Below the pieces are notes generated by a model. It saw only the letters and a list, made by a program, of their open reading frames with translations, had not been told where the DNA came from and searched no databases. Shown here piece after piece: positions 1 to 7,098 of a stretch of 64,000 nucleotides of DNA (positions within the stretch are counted from its first letter, which is position 1; every line of letters starts with the position of its first letter). The position numbers and the translations under genes are program-made. Where the stretch lies: assembly GCA_900549405.1 (NCBI GenBank), contig URNZ01000002.1, positions 16,849-80,848 of the forward strand, written 5' to 3'. This stretch comes from an uncultured Eubacteriales bacterium. Lineage in GTDB: Bacteria > Bacillota > Clostridia > Oscillospirales > Oscillospiraceae.

Positions 1-22
1 TTGGTAAAGGAGGAAGTGTCCT

Positions 23-781
23 ATGGAGGGGATCAGACGGGTCTTGCTCGCAGACACGGGGGAAGAATTTCGGTTGGGATTTGCCGCGGCCGTGGAGAAC
101 GAGCCGGATATCCAAATCATAGGCCAAACAGGAGACGGGGAGGAGCTGCTGCGCCTGACGCAGAGCCTTCAGCCCGACGCGATCGTGATGGAGATGGTAC
201 TCACCAGCCTGGACGGGCTGGAGGTCCTGGACGAGCTGGCCAAGCTGGAGCATCGGCCCAGGGTGGTCATCCTGTCCAGCTACATCCGGGGCAACGTGGC
301 GGAGATCGCCGGGGCCAAGGGGGCGGACTATTATCTCACCAAGCCCTGCCGGGCCAGCACCGTGTGCGAGCGCATCCGCCAGGTGACCTCTGCCGCGGGC
401 CTGGACCCGGAGGGGGAGGAGGACACCCTGAGCATGGAGACGCAGATCACCGCCATCATCCATGACGTGGGCGTGCCCGCCCACATCAAGGGCTATCAAT
501 ACCTGCGGGAGGCCATTTTGATCGCGGTGGAGGACATCGACGTCATCAACGCCGTGACCAAGGTGCTCTATCCCGAGGTGGCCAAGCGCTTTGGCACCAC
601 CGCCAGCCGGGTGGAGCGGGCCATCCGCCACGCCATCGAGGTGGCCTGGGACCGGGGCGATTTAGAAACGCTGCAAAAGTACTTTGGTTACACCGTCTCA
701 AACGCGAAGGGGAAGCCGACCAACAGCGAATTCATCGCCATGATCGCCGACCGGCTGCAATTGCAGCGGAAGCGGGCTTAA
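23..781 (+). CDS. spo0A: Spo0A-family sporulation response regulator with degenerate receiver
   Basis: The 252-residue protein has an N-terminal receiver (about 1-125) and a C-terminal Spo0A DNA-binding domain (about 140-250). The latter carries the family signatures [20 protein letters not shown] and [18 protein letters not shown]. Spo0A is the phosphorylation-activated master regulator of sporulation entry. The receiver is unusual. Where Spo0A has its phospho-accepting Asp (B. subtilis D56), this protein has Glu57 (codon GAG at 191-193). The second acidic-pocket Asp is Thr12, and the switch Thr lies in a Ser-Ser-Tyr context. The conserved Lys (YLTKP) remains. An excellent AAAGGAGG site precedes the ATG by about 9 nt. 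Family assignment is certain. Whether this is the only Spo0A or a phosphorylation-independent paralogue cannot be told from the window. Confidence 0.93.
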   Translation: MEGIRRVLLADTGEEFRLGFAAAVENEPDIQIIGQTGDGEELLRLTQSLQPDAIVMEMVLTSLDGLEVLDELAKLEHRPRVVILSSYIRGNVAEIAGAKGADYYLTKPCRASTVCERIRQVTSAAGLDPEGEEDTLSMETQITAIIHDVGVPAHIKGYQYLREAILIAVEDIDVINAVTKVLYPEVAKRFGTTASRVERAIRHAIEVAWDRGDLETLQKYFGYTVSNAKGKPTNSEFIAMIADRLQLQRKRA

Positions 782-782
782 C

Positions 783-811
783 TTGAGCTTTTTCCCTGCT
801 TGTGGTATACT
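783..811 (+). promoter_or_regulatory. Sigma-A promoter for the TSCPD gene
   Basis: TTGAGC, a 17-bp spacer and TATACT, with an extended TGG before the -10. It lies just after the spo0A stop, so the next gene has its own transcription start. Confidence 0.75.
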
Positions 812-853
812 GTCGAAAACGGCACGTGCCGCAAGATCGTGAGGAGAAAGCAA

Positions 854-1099
854 ATGACGTTTGACTATATTCCCAAGGGCGTGTGCGCCCGTAAATTCAC
901 CATCCAGGTGGAGGACGGCGTGATCCGGTCGGTGAAGGCCGAGGGGGGCTGCAACGGAAATCTTCAGGGCGTGGCCGCCCTGCTGCGGGGCATGACCCCG
1001 GAGGAGGCGGTGCAGCGCATGGAGGGCATCCGCTGCGGCATGAAGAAGACCTCCTGTCCCGACCAGATCGCCCAGGCCCTGAAGGGTGTTATAACGTAA
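854..1099 (+). CDS. TSCPD domain protein (TIGR03905-like)
   Basis: This 81-residue protein matches the small TSCPD family, named for the C-terminal Thr-Ser-Cys-Pro-Asp motif, seen here as KKTSCPDQIAQAL. Other conserved features are the FDYIPKGVCARKF start, a GGCNGN motif and a Cys in GIRCGMKK. The same domain occurs at the C-terminus of vitamin B12-dependent ribonucleotide reductases, where it is thought to bind metal or nucleic acid. The stand-alone form has no assigned role. ATG 854 is preferred over the upstream in-frame codon because GAGGAGAAAG sits correctly before it. The gene is a single transcription unit between its own promoter and terminator. Confidence 0.88.
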   Translation: MTFDYIPKGVCARKFTIQVEDGVIRSVKAEGGCNGNLQGVAALLRGMTPEEAVQRMEGIRCGMKKTSCPDQIAQALKGVIT

Positions 1100-1110
1100 A
1101 CGGTCAATGA

Positions 1111-1141
1111 AAACCTCCGGCAGACGGCCGGAGGTTTTTTT
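1111..1141 (+). terminator. Rho-independent terminator after TSCPD gene
   Basis: Stem AACCTCCGG / CCGGAGGTT (1112-1120 with 1128-1136) followed by a run of seven T. Confidence 0.92.
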
Positions 1142-1332
1142 AGACCCCATTCGACTTTCTGCACCAACAGCTGCATACAGCTTGGGCACAATGACCAGGA
1201 AAAATCAGGTAATAAAAGTGGAGAAACAAGAAGGATAGACGAAAAATTTAGTTTTTTATCACGAAAAATCAACAAACGAAAGTTGAAAAATCGGCCCGTG
1301 TGTAAAGAAGCAATAAAACCCGAAAAAAGCCA

Positions 1333-1361
1333 TTGCCTTTTTGGCGAAAATGTAGTACAAT
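1333..1361 (+). promoter_or_regulatory. Sigma-A promoter of the TRAP operon
   Basis: TTGCCT, a 17-bp spacer and TACAAT, about 50 bp upstream of the binding-protein ATG. The AT-rich tract 1200-1330 upstream holds no gene. Confidence 0.8.
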
Positions 1362-1412
1362 CATGTTGCAAGAAATCCTGCTTCAAAACAAGATGAATTG
1401 GAGGAACTCAAT

Positions 1413-2465
1413 ATGAAAAAGAAACTTGCTCTTGCCCTGGCGGCTTCTATGCTGCTGACCATGTCCCTGGCCTCCTGCGGTTCCAACAGTCAGCCCTCCG
1501 GCGGAAGCTCCGGCGGCGGCTCCTCCTCCTCCGGCGGCGACACCAACGTGGGCATCGTCACCGGCGGCAAGGACGGCGGCACCAGCCTGATCTTCACCAC
1601 CGGCGGCGATCAGGGTACTTACTATGGCTTCGGCGGCGTGTTGGCCGGTAAGGTCAGCGAGGCCACCAGCACCACCGTCACCGCCATCACCTCCGGCGGC
1701 TCCCAGGCCAACGTAGAGGCCATGGAGGAGGGCGACGCCCAGCTGGGCTTTGTCCAGACCGACGTGGGCGCTTACGCCTATAACGGCACCCGCCTGTTCG
1801 AGGAGACCGGCAAGGTGGAGGACTTCTCCACTGTGGCCAACCTGTACATGGAGCAGGTGCAGATCGTCACCCTGGACGAGAACATCAAGTCCGTGGCCGA
1901 CCTGGCCGGTAAGAATGTCTCCGTCGGCGCTGCCGGTTCCGGCGTGTACTACAACGCCGTGGACGTGCTGAGCGCCTATGGCCTGGACGTGGAGAAGGAC
2001 ATCAACCCCACCTATCAGTCCTTCGGCGACAGCGCTGAGTCCCTCCAGGACGGCAAGATCGACGCCGCCTTCGTGGTCGCCGGCGCTCCCACCACCGCCA
2101 TCACCTCTCTGGCCGCCACCAAGCCCGTCTATCTGGTGAGCCTGGACGACGAGCACATCGACAAGCTGCTGGCCGACTCCCCCTACTACAGCAAGACCAC
2201 CATCTCCAAGGACACCTATAACATGCCCGAGGACGTGACCACCGTGGCCGTGGGTGCCGTGGTCATCGCCCGTGACGACGTGTCCGACGCCGACGTTTAC
2301 AACTTCCTGTTCGGTATCTTCGAGAATGTGGACTCCATCACCGCTGCCCACGCCAAGGGCGCTGAGCTGGATCTGGACTTTGCCGCCTCCTATGAGGCCG
2401 TGCCTTATCACCCCGGCGCCGTGGCCTACTTCGCCGAGAAGGGTATCACTGTCAACGGCAAGTAA
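1413..2465 (+). CDS. TAXI-family TRAP transporter solute-binding lipoprotein
   Basis: This is the extracytoplasmic receptor of a TAXI-type tripartite ATP-independent periplasmic transporter, which captures an organic acid or amino-acid-like ligand and passes it to the sodium-coupled permease encoded next. Residues 1-21 form a lipoprotein signal with lipobox LASC, so Cys22 is lipidated. A Gly/Ser-rich linker (about residues 25-47) tethers the domain to the membrane. The mature part shows the TAXI pattern: FTTGGDQGTYYGFGGVLA near the start, TSGGSQANVEAMEEGDAQLGFVQTD, and VGAAGSGVYYNAVDVL in the second lobe. ATG 1413 is chosen over the in-frame TTG at 1398 because GGAGG lies between them and the lipoprotein signal begins MKKK. 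The ligand is unknown; glutamate-like compounds are common for the family. Confidence 0.93.
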   Translation: MKKKLALALAASMLLTMSLASCGSNSQPSGGSSGGGSSSSGGDTNVGIVTGGKDGGTSLIFTTGGDQGTYYGFGGVLAGKVSEATSTTVTAITSGGSQANVEAMEEGDAQLGFVQTDVGAYAYNGTRLFEETGKVEDFSTVANLYMEQVQIVTLDENIKSVADLAGKNVSVGAAGSGVYYNAVDVLSAYGLDVEKDINPTYQSFGDSAESLQDGKIDAAFVVAGAPTTAITSLAATKPVYLVSLDDEHIDKLLADSPYYSKTTISKDTYNMPEDVTTVAVGAVVIARDDVSDADVYNFLFGIFENVDSITAAHAKGAELDLDFAASYEAVPYHPGAVAYFAEKGITVNGK

Positions 2466-2500
2466 GCGCCTGCAAGCACAACTTTTAAACAGAAACTGTG

Positions 2501-2530
2501 GGGTGCGGCGGGATAAAACCCGCCGCACCC
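2501..2530 (+). promoter_or_regulatory. 12-bp perfect intercistronic hairpin in the TRAP operon
   Basis: GGGTGCGGCGGG (2501-2512) and its exact complement (2519-2530) enclose the loop ATAAAA. No T-run follows. It lies 36 bp after the binding-protein stop and 113 bp before the permease. Stable T-less stems between binding-protein and permease genes usually protect the upstream mRNA from 3' decay, giving more receptor than permease. That role is inferred here. Confidence 0.7.
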
Positions 2531-2643
2531 GCCGCCAGACCGCAGCTGCGGGACAGCGGCGGCCCCATCAAGACTTTGGCGGGGCGGCCCGTGTTCCGCA
2601 GTTGAAGGAGACGAGGGAGCTGTTTTTGGAGAAAGGAGACGCT

Positions 2644-4611
2644 ATGGACGTAAAGGACAAGAAAACCATGGAACCGGAAGTTGACGTCGGCACCGCCGCC
2701 GACGTGGAAGAGGTCATGAAAAAGTATGACCGGGAATCCAACGTGCGTGTTTGGGAGGGAGTACCCAAGACCATCGTGCGCCTGCTGAATATCGTTTTCT
2801 CGGTGTACTGCATCTGGGTGACCCTGTTCAGTGTGGCCATTCCCGAGGTCAAGCTGAATATCTTCCTGGGTTCCATCCTGATCCTGGGTTATCTGAACTT
2901 CCCCATCCGCAAGGGGATCACCAAGGTCAACCACATGCCCTGGTACGACATCATCTTCATGGTGGTGGGGGCATTCCCCTTCTTCTATTTCGCTTATCAC
3001 GCCAAAGACATTATCATGCTGGCCACCCGCGTGACCAAGGACCCCTTCATGGTGGCCATCGCCATCATCGGCGTGCTGGCCCTGATGGAGCTGTGTCGCC
3101 GCAGCGTAGGTATCCCCATCTTGTGTGTGGTGGGCTGCCTGCTGGTCTACACCTTTATCAATGTCCGGTTCGGCAAGGTGGTTTATGACCTGTTCTACAC
3201 CACCACCGGCCTGATGAACACCCCCATCAACGTGTGCGCCAAGTACATCGTGGTCTTCATCATCTTCGGCGCGTTCTTGGAGCGGACGGGCATCTCCGCC
3301 TTCTTCATCAACCTGGCCAACTGCGTGGCCGGTTCCAGCGCCGGCGGCCCGGCCAAGGTGGCCGTTATCTCCTCCGCCCTGTGCGGCATGGTGTCCGGCT
3401 CCTCCGTGGGCAACACCGTGACCACCGGCTCCGTCACCATCCCCATGATGAAAAAGACGGGCTATCAGCCCCAGTTCGCCGGAGCCGTTGAGGCGGCCTC
3501 CTCCACCGGCGGCCAGATCATGCCCCCCATCATGGGTGCCGCCGCCTTCCTGATGGCCGAGTATATGGGCATCCCCTATGCCCAGGTGGCTCTGAAGGCC
3601 ATCCTGCCCGCCGTGCTGTACTTCACCGGCATTTACATCGCCGTCCACCTGGAGGCCAAGCGCCTGGGGCTGCGGGGCCTGTCCAAGGAGGAACTGCCCA
3701 AGATCAAGAATCTGCTGCCCAAGCTGTATCTGCTGCTGCCTCTGATCATCCTGGTGGTCATGGTGTCCACCAACATGTACACCATGCAGTTCTCCGCCTC
3801 TGTGGCCATCGGCATCACCATTCTGGTGGGTCTGGTGAACAAGGACGACCGCATCACCCTGACCAAGTGCCTGGACGCTCTGGAAGCGGGCGGCAAGGGC
3901 ACCATCACCGTGGCCGTGGCCTGTGCCATGGCCGGCCTGGTGGCCGGATGCATCACCTCCACCGGCCTGGCCTCTAAGCTCATCACCGTCATCGTCAACG
4001 TGTCCGGCGGCCACGCCATCATCGCTCTGGCGCTGACCATGCTGTGCTGCATCGTGCTGGGCATGGGCGTGCCCACCACCGCCAACTACTGCATCATGGC
4101 GGCCACCTGCGCCCCCATCCTGATGAGCCCCCAGATCGGCATCCCCCGGGTGTGCGCCCACTTCTTCGTGTTCTACTTCGGCATCGTGGCCGACATCACG
4201 CCTCCCGTGGCCCTGGCCGCCTATGCCGGTTCCGCCATCGCCAAGGCGCCTCCCATGAAGACCGCCTTCAACGCCACCCGCCTGGCCATCGCGGCCTTCA
4301 TCGTGCCCTATATCTTCGCCTTCAGCCCCGTGATGCTCTTCGAGTTTGAGGCCGGGACCTCCACCGCCATGATGGTCCTCCAGGTCATCCAGATCTGCAT
4401 CACCTCTCTGCTGGGTATCTTCGGCGTGGCGGCGGCCCTGAACGGCTTCCTGTTCCGCCAGATGAACCCCCTGTTCCGCGTGCTTATGGCCCTGGGCGGC
4501 CTGGGCATGATGATCCCCGGCACCGTGTCTGACCTGGTCGGCCTGGTGGTCGTGGGCGGCATCTATGCCTATCAGTACGTGAGCGTTGCGAAGAAAAAGG
4601 TCCTGGGCTAA
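2644..4611 (+). CDS. TRAP transporter fused permease (DctQ-DctM, TAXI type)
   Basis: The 655-residue integral membrane protein fuses the small (DctQ-like) and large (DctM-like) TRAP permease subunits, as is usual for TAXI systems (TIGR02123-like). A cytoplasmic stretch (about 1-45) is followed by four helices and then the large transport domain. The latter has the conserved AGGPAKVAVISSALCGMVSG segment, the GAVEAASSTGGQIMPPIMGAAAF motif and LGMGVPTTANY, family signatures for the ion-coupled transport core. The start is set at ATG 2644, behind GAAAGGAGA; the open frame extends upstream but overlaps the binding-protein gene. The pair forms a two-gene operon that ends at the terminator at 4639-4680. 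Confidence 0.93.
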   Translation: MDVKDKKTMEPEVDVGTAADVEEVMKKYDRESNVRVWEGVPKTIVRLLNIVFSVYCIWVTLFSVAIPEVKLNIFLGSILILGYLNFPIRKGITKVNHMPWYDIIFMVVGAFPFFYFAYHAKDIIMLATRVTKDPFMVAIAIIGVLALMELCRRSVGIPILCVVGCLLVYTFINVRFGKVVYDLFYTTTGLMNTPINVCAKYIVVFIIFGAFLERTGISAFFINLANCVAGSSAGGPAKVAVISSALCGMVSGSSVGNTVTTGSVTIPMMKKTGYQPQFAGAVEAASSTGGQIMPPIMGAAAFLMAEYMGIPYAQVALKAILPAVLYFTGIYIAVHLEAKRLGLRGLSKEELPKIKNLLPKLYLLLPLIILVVMVSTNMYTMQFSASVAIGITILVGLVNKDDRITLTKCLDALEAGGKGTITVAVACAMAGLVAGCITSTGLASKLITVIVNVSGGHAIIALALTMLCCIVLGMGVPTTANYCIMAATCAPILMSPQIGIPRVCAHFFVFYFGIVADITPPVALAAYAGSAIAKAPPMKTAFNATRLAIAAFIVPYIFAFSPVMLFEFEAGTSTAMMVLQVIQICITSLLGIFGVAAALNGFLFRQMNPLFRVLMALGGLGMMIPGTVSDLVGLVVVGGIYAYQYVSVAKKKVLG

Positions 4612-4638
4612 GTCCTGATCAAGCAGCGATCAAACAGC

Positions 4639-4680
4639 AAAAAAATTCCCTTCCGCTGAAAAAGCGGAAGGGAATTTTTT
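4639..4680. terminator. Bidirectional terminator between TRAP operon and iscU
   Basis: Stem AAATTCCCTTCCGCT / AGCGGAAGGGAATTT flanked by an A-run on one side and a T-run on the other, so it can stop both converging transcripts. Confidence 0.92.
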
Positions 4681-4691
4681 ATGCAAAAATC

Positions 4692-5117
4692 TTACTCGTG
4701 GCAGTGCTCACAGTCGCCCTCACAGAACAGGTTGGGGTCATAGGCGATGTGGTTTTTGTCGTAATAGTCCTTCACGGCGGCCTTCACGGCCTCCTCCGCC
4801 AGGACGGAGCAGTGGATCTTGTGGGCGGGCAGACCGTCCAGGGCCTCCACAACGGCCTTGTTGGATAGCTCCAGGGCCTCAGTGACGGGCTTGCCCTTGA
4901 TCATCTCGGTGGCGATGGAGCTGGTGGCGATGGCGGAGCCGCAGCCAAAGGTGGTGAACTTGGCGTCGGTGATGACGCCGTCGTCGATCTTCAGGGTCAT
5001 GCGCATGATGTCGCCGCACTTGGCGTTGCCCACCTGGCCCACGCCGTCCGCGTTTTCGATCTCACCCACATTTCTGGGGTTGCGGAAATGGTCCATGACC
5101 TTCTCACTGTATAACAT
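4692..5117 (-). CDS. iscU: Iron-sulfur cluster scaffold protein IscU/NifU-type
   Basis: IscU-type scaffold of 141 residues on which iron-sulfur clusters are built before transfer to apo-proteins. The three cluster cysteines are present: Cys34 (NAKCGD), Cys59 (FGCGSA) and Cys103 (HCSVLAEEA). The Asp after the first Cys, which helps cluster release, is also kept. The C-terminal tail holds three extra cysteines (132, 136, 139; CEGDCEHC), as in many clostridial NifU-like scaffolds, possibly a metal site. The start at 5117 (MLYSEKVMDHF) fits homologues and has GAAAGGAG 9 nt upstream. It overlaps the nifS stop by 14 bp, so the two are translationally coupled. No HscA/HscB or ferredoxin gene follows. 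Confidence 0.95.
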   Translation of the reverse strand: MLYSEKVMDHFRNPRNVGEIENADGVGQVGNAKCGDIMRMTLKIDDGVITDAKFTTFGCGSAIATSSIATEMIKGKPVTEALELSNKAVVEALDGLPAHKIHCSVLAEEAVKAAVKDYYDKNHIAYDPNLFCEGDCEHCHE

Positions 5118-6291
5118 AAGAACGAACTCCTTTCTGTAACTCATCCCAAACGGGGGACATGGCCCGCAGGCGCTCTACCACTTCGGCCACGGCCTGGATG
5201 GTGTAGTCGATCTCCTCCTCGGTGGTCTCAGCCCCCAGAGTCAGACGCAGAGAGCCGTGGGCCACCTCGTGGGGGCGGCCAATGGCCAGCAGCACGTGGC
5301 TGGGGTCCAGAGAGCCGGAGGTGCAGGCGGAGCCGGAGGAGGCGGCGATGCCCTTGTCATCCAGCAGCAGCAGCATAGACTCGCCCTCGATGCCCTCGAA
5401 GCAGAAGCTCACGTTACCGGGCAGACGGCGGACAGGGTCGCCGTTCAGGGCGCTGTGGGGGATCTTGCTCAGCCCGGCGATCAGCCGCTCCCGCAGGGCC
5501 AGCTGGCGCTGGGTGTCCTCGGCCATGTGGTCGCAGGCGTCCTTCAGGGCCACGGCCATGCCGGCGATGGCGGGCAGATTCTCGGTGCCGGCCCGCTTGC
5601 CCCGCTCCTGGGCGCCGCCCTCGATGAGGTTCAGCAGGGGCACGCCCCGGCGGACATACAGCAGACCGGTGCCGCGGGGACCGTGGAACTTGTGGCCGGA
5701 CAGAGACAGCATGTCGATGTGCTGCTTCTTCACGTCGATGGGCAGATGGCCCGCGGCCTGCACCGCGTCGGTGTGGAACAGCACGTGCTTCTCGTGGCAC
5801 AGGGCGCCGATCTCCTCGATGGGCTGGATGGAGCCGATCTCGTTGTTGGCGAACATGATGCTCACCAGGGCGGTGTCCTCCCGGATGGCGGCGGCCACGT
5901 CAGCGACCTTTACGATGCCGCTCTCGTCCACGGGGAGGAGGGTGACGTCAAAGCCGTCCTTCTCCAGCCGGGCCAGGGTGTGGAGCACGGCGTGGTGCTC
6001 GATGGCGGTGGAGATGAGGTGGGTCTTGCCCTTGCGCTTGCCCAGCAGGGCGGCGCTGACGATGGCCTGGTTGTCCGCCTCGCTGCCGCCGGAGGTGAAA
6101 TAGATCTCCCGGGGGTCAGCGCCGATGCAGGCGGCCACCGTCTCGCGGGCCTGGGCCAGGGCCTCGGCGGCCTTCTGCCCGGGGGTGTGCAGGCTGGAGG
6201 GGTTGCCCCAGAACTGCTCCATGCACTCCAGCATGGCCTTTTGGGCCGCCGGACTGGTCTTGGTGGTGGCCGCGTTATCCAAGTAGATCAT
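5104..6291 (-). CDS. nifS: Cysteine desulfurase NifS/IscS family
   Basis: PLP-dependent cysteine desulfurase of 395 residues. It takes sulfur from L-cysteine as a Cys persulfide and gives it to the IscU scaffold encoded just downstream. The PLP Lys is Lys201 in LSLSGHKFHGPRG. The persulfide Cys is Cys323 in the mobile loop SSGSACTSGSLDPSHVL, whose long form is typical of the IscS/NifS (class I) branch. Start codon 6291 (MIYLDNAATT) matches the family N-terminus and has GAAAGGAA upstream. The gene follows rrf2 in the same direction but has its own promoter (6381-6409) with an Rrf2-like operator. Confidence 0.96.
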   Translation of the reverse strand: MIYLDNAATTKTSPAAQKAMLECMEQFWGNPSSLHTPGQKAAEALAQARETVAACIGADPREIYFTSGGSEADNQAIVSAALLGKRKGKTHLISTAIEHHAVLHTLARLEKDGFDVTLLPVDESGIVKVADVAAAIREDTALVSIMFANNEIGSIQPIEEIGALCHEKHVLFHTDAVQAAGHLPIDVKKQHIDMLSLSGHKFHGPRGTGLLYVRRGVPLLNLIEGGAQERGKRAGTENLPAIAGMAVALKDACDHMAEDTQRQLALRERLIAGLSKIPHSALNGDPVRRLPGNVSFCFEGIEGESMLLLLDDKGIAASSGSACTSGSLDPSHVLLAIGRPHEVAHGSLRLTLGAETTEEEIDYTIQAVAEVVERLRAMSPVWDELQKGVRSYVIQ

Positions 6292-6366
6292 GGGATCGTT
6301 CCTTTCTGTATCGCCGGGGAGGAGACAGAGGGCCTGTCCGCCCCCGGACAAAAACATATCTTTTTT

Positions 6367-6413
6367 ATAGGTTTGAGTGAATCATATCATTGAAAACCTA
6401 TAATGTCAATAGG
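6367..6413 (-). promoter_or_regulatory. nifS-iscU promoter with probable Rrf2 operator
   Basis: On the minus strand, TTGACA (6404-6409), a 17-bp spacer and TATGAT (6381-6386). The -35 is buried in CCTAT-N7-ATAGG (6397-6413). A second inverted pair ATAGGTTT / AAACCTAT (6367-6374, 6394-6401) flanks the -10. The same CCTAT...ATAG element overlaps the -10 of the rrf2 promoter. Confidence 0.78.
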
Positions 6414-6479
6414 AATTAAAAAACATGGTGGAACGCAGTGGGAACGGGGCAGATTTAGGGGGAGGGTTGTACAAAACGA

Positions 6480-6905
6480 CTATACCACGCCGGTGTCCCC
6501 CAGGGCCAGGGCCTGGGCGGTGAGCTGTTCCAGGGAGATGCCCTGGAAATAGTCGTCGATGATGCGGTTCAGCTCCCGCCACATGGGCAGGGTGGCGCAG
6601 TTTCCGTGGCGGGGGCAGTCGTCGTCCCGGCAGTTCACCGGGGACAGGGAGCCCTCCGCCGCCCGGAGGATATCGGCCACGGTACATTCCTCGGGCGTGC
6701 AGGACAGGCGATAGCCCCCGCCCTTGCCCCGGGTGCCGATGACCAGACCGGCGGACACCAGGCTCTTTACAATGGCCTCTAAATATTTTTCCGAGATCTG
6801 CTGGTGCTCGGCGATCTCTTTCAGACAGACCACCCCCTCGTCCCGGCGGACGGCCAGCTCGATCATCACCCGCAGAGCATAGCGCCCCTTTGTGGAAACC
6901 ATCAA
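6480..6905 (-). CDS. iscR: Rrf2 family transcriptional regulator, IscR-like
   Basis: Winged-helix regulator of 141 residues opening with the Rrf2 signature STKGRYALRVMIELA. The three cysteines expected to bind an iron-sulfur cluster are present at 92, 97 and 103 (SPVNCRDDDCPRHGNC). IscR-type members sense cellular cluster status and repress isc genes when clusters are plentiful. Its position upstream of nifS-iscU, with matching palindromes in both promoters, supports this role and autoregulation. The listed start is a TTG (6905) with AGAAGG nine nt upstream; ATG 6902 is the alternative and changes one residue. Confidence 0.92.
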   Translation of the reverse strand: MMVSTKGRYALRVMIELAVRRDEGVVCLKEIAEHQQISEKYLEAIVKSLVSAGLVIGTRGKGGGYRLSCTPEECTVADILRAAEGSLSPVNCRDDDCPRHGNCATLPMWRELNRIIDDYFQGISLEQLTAQALALGDTGVV

Positions 6906-6931
6906 GGATATCGACCTTCTTTCTCAAAAAC

Positions 6932-6962
6932 CTATTATAATAGAGGGTTTATCGAAATGCAA
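6932..6962 (-). promoter_or_regulatory. rrf2 promoter overlapping a perfect 12-bp palindrome
   Basis: On the minus strand, TTGCAT (6957-6962), a 17-bp spacer and TATAAT (6934-6939). The palindrome CTATTATAATAG (6932-6943) covers the -10 and resembles the element in the nifS promoter, consistent with autorepression. Confidence 0.8.
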
Positions 6963-7004
6963 GGGTTTTCGGCCCAAAGAGACGCCAAGCGCCCGTCACG
7001 TTAC

Positions 7005-7033
7005 TTGCGCAGGGGGATGGATGATGCTATAAT
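7005..7033 (+). promoter_or_regulatory. Sigma-A promoter of the gtr operon
   Basis: TTGCGC, a 17-bp spacer and TATAAT with an extended TGC, 65 bp before the first gtr start codon and divergent from the rrf2 promoter. Confidence 0.8.
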
Positions 7034-7098
7034 AGCTTAAAATAGGCGCAATAGGCCCCTGTTTTGACAGTTTTAAAATTTCCGATAGAAGGAGACTT

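Noticed and set aside
5222..6393. Two long plus-strand open frames opposite nifS
   Set aside because: Both are antisense shadows; the minus-strand protein has the PLP Lys, the persulfide Cys and a ribosome site.
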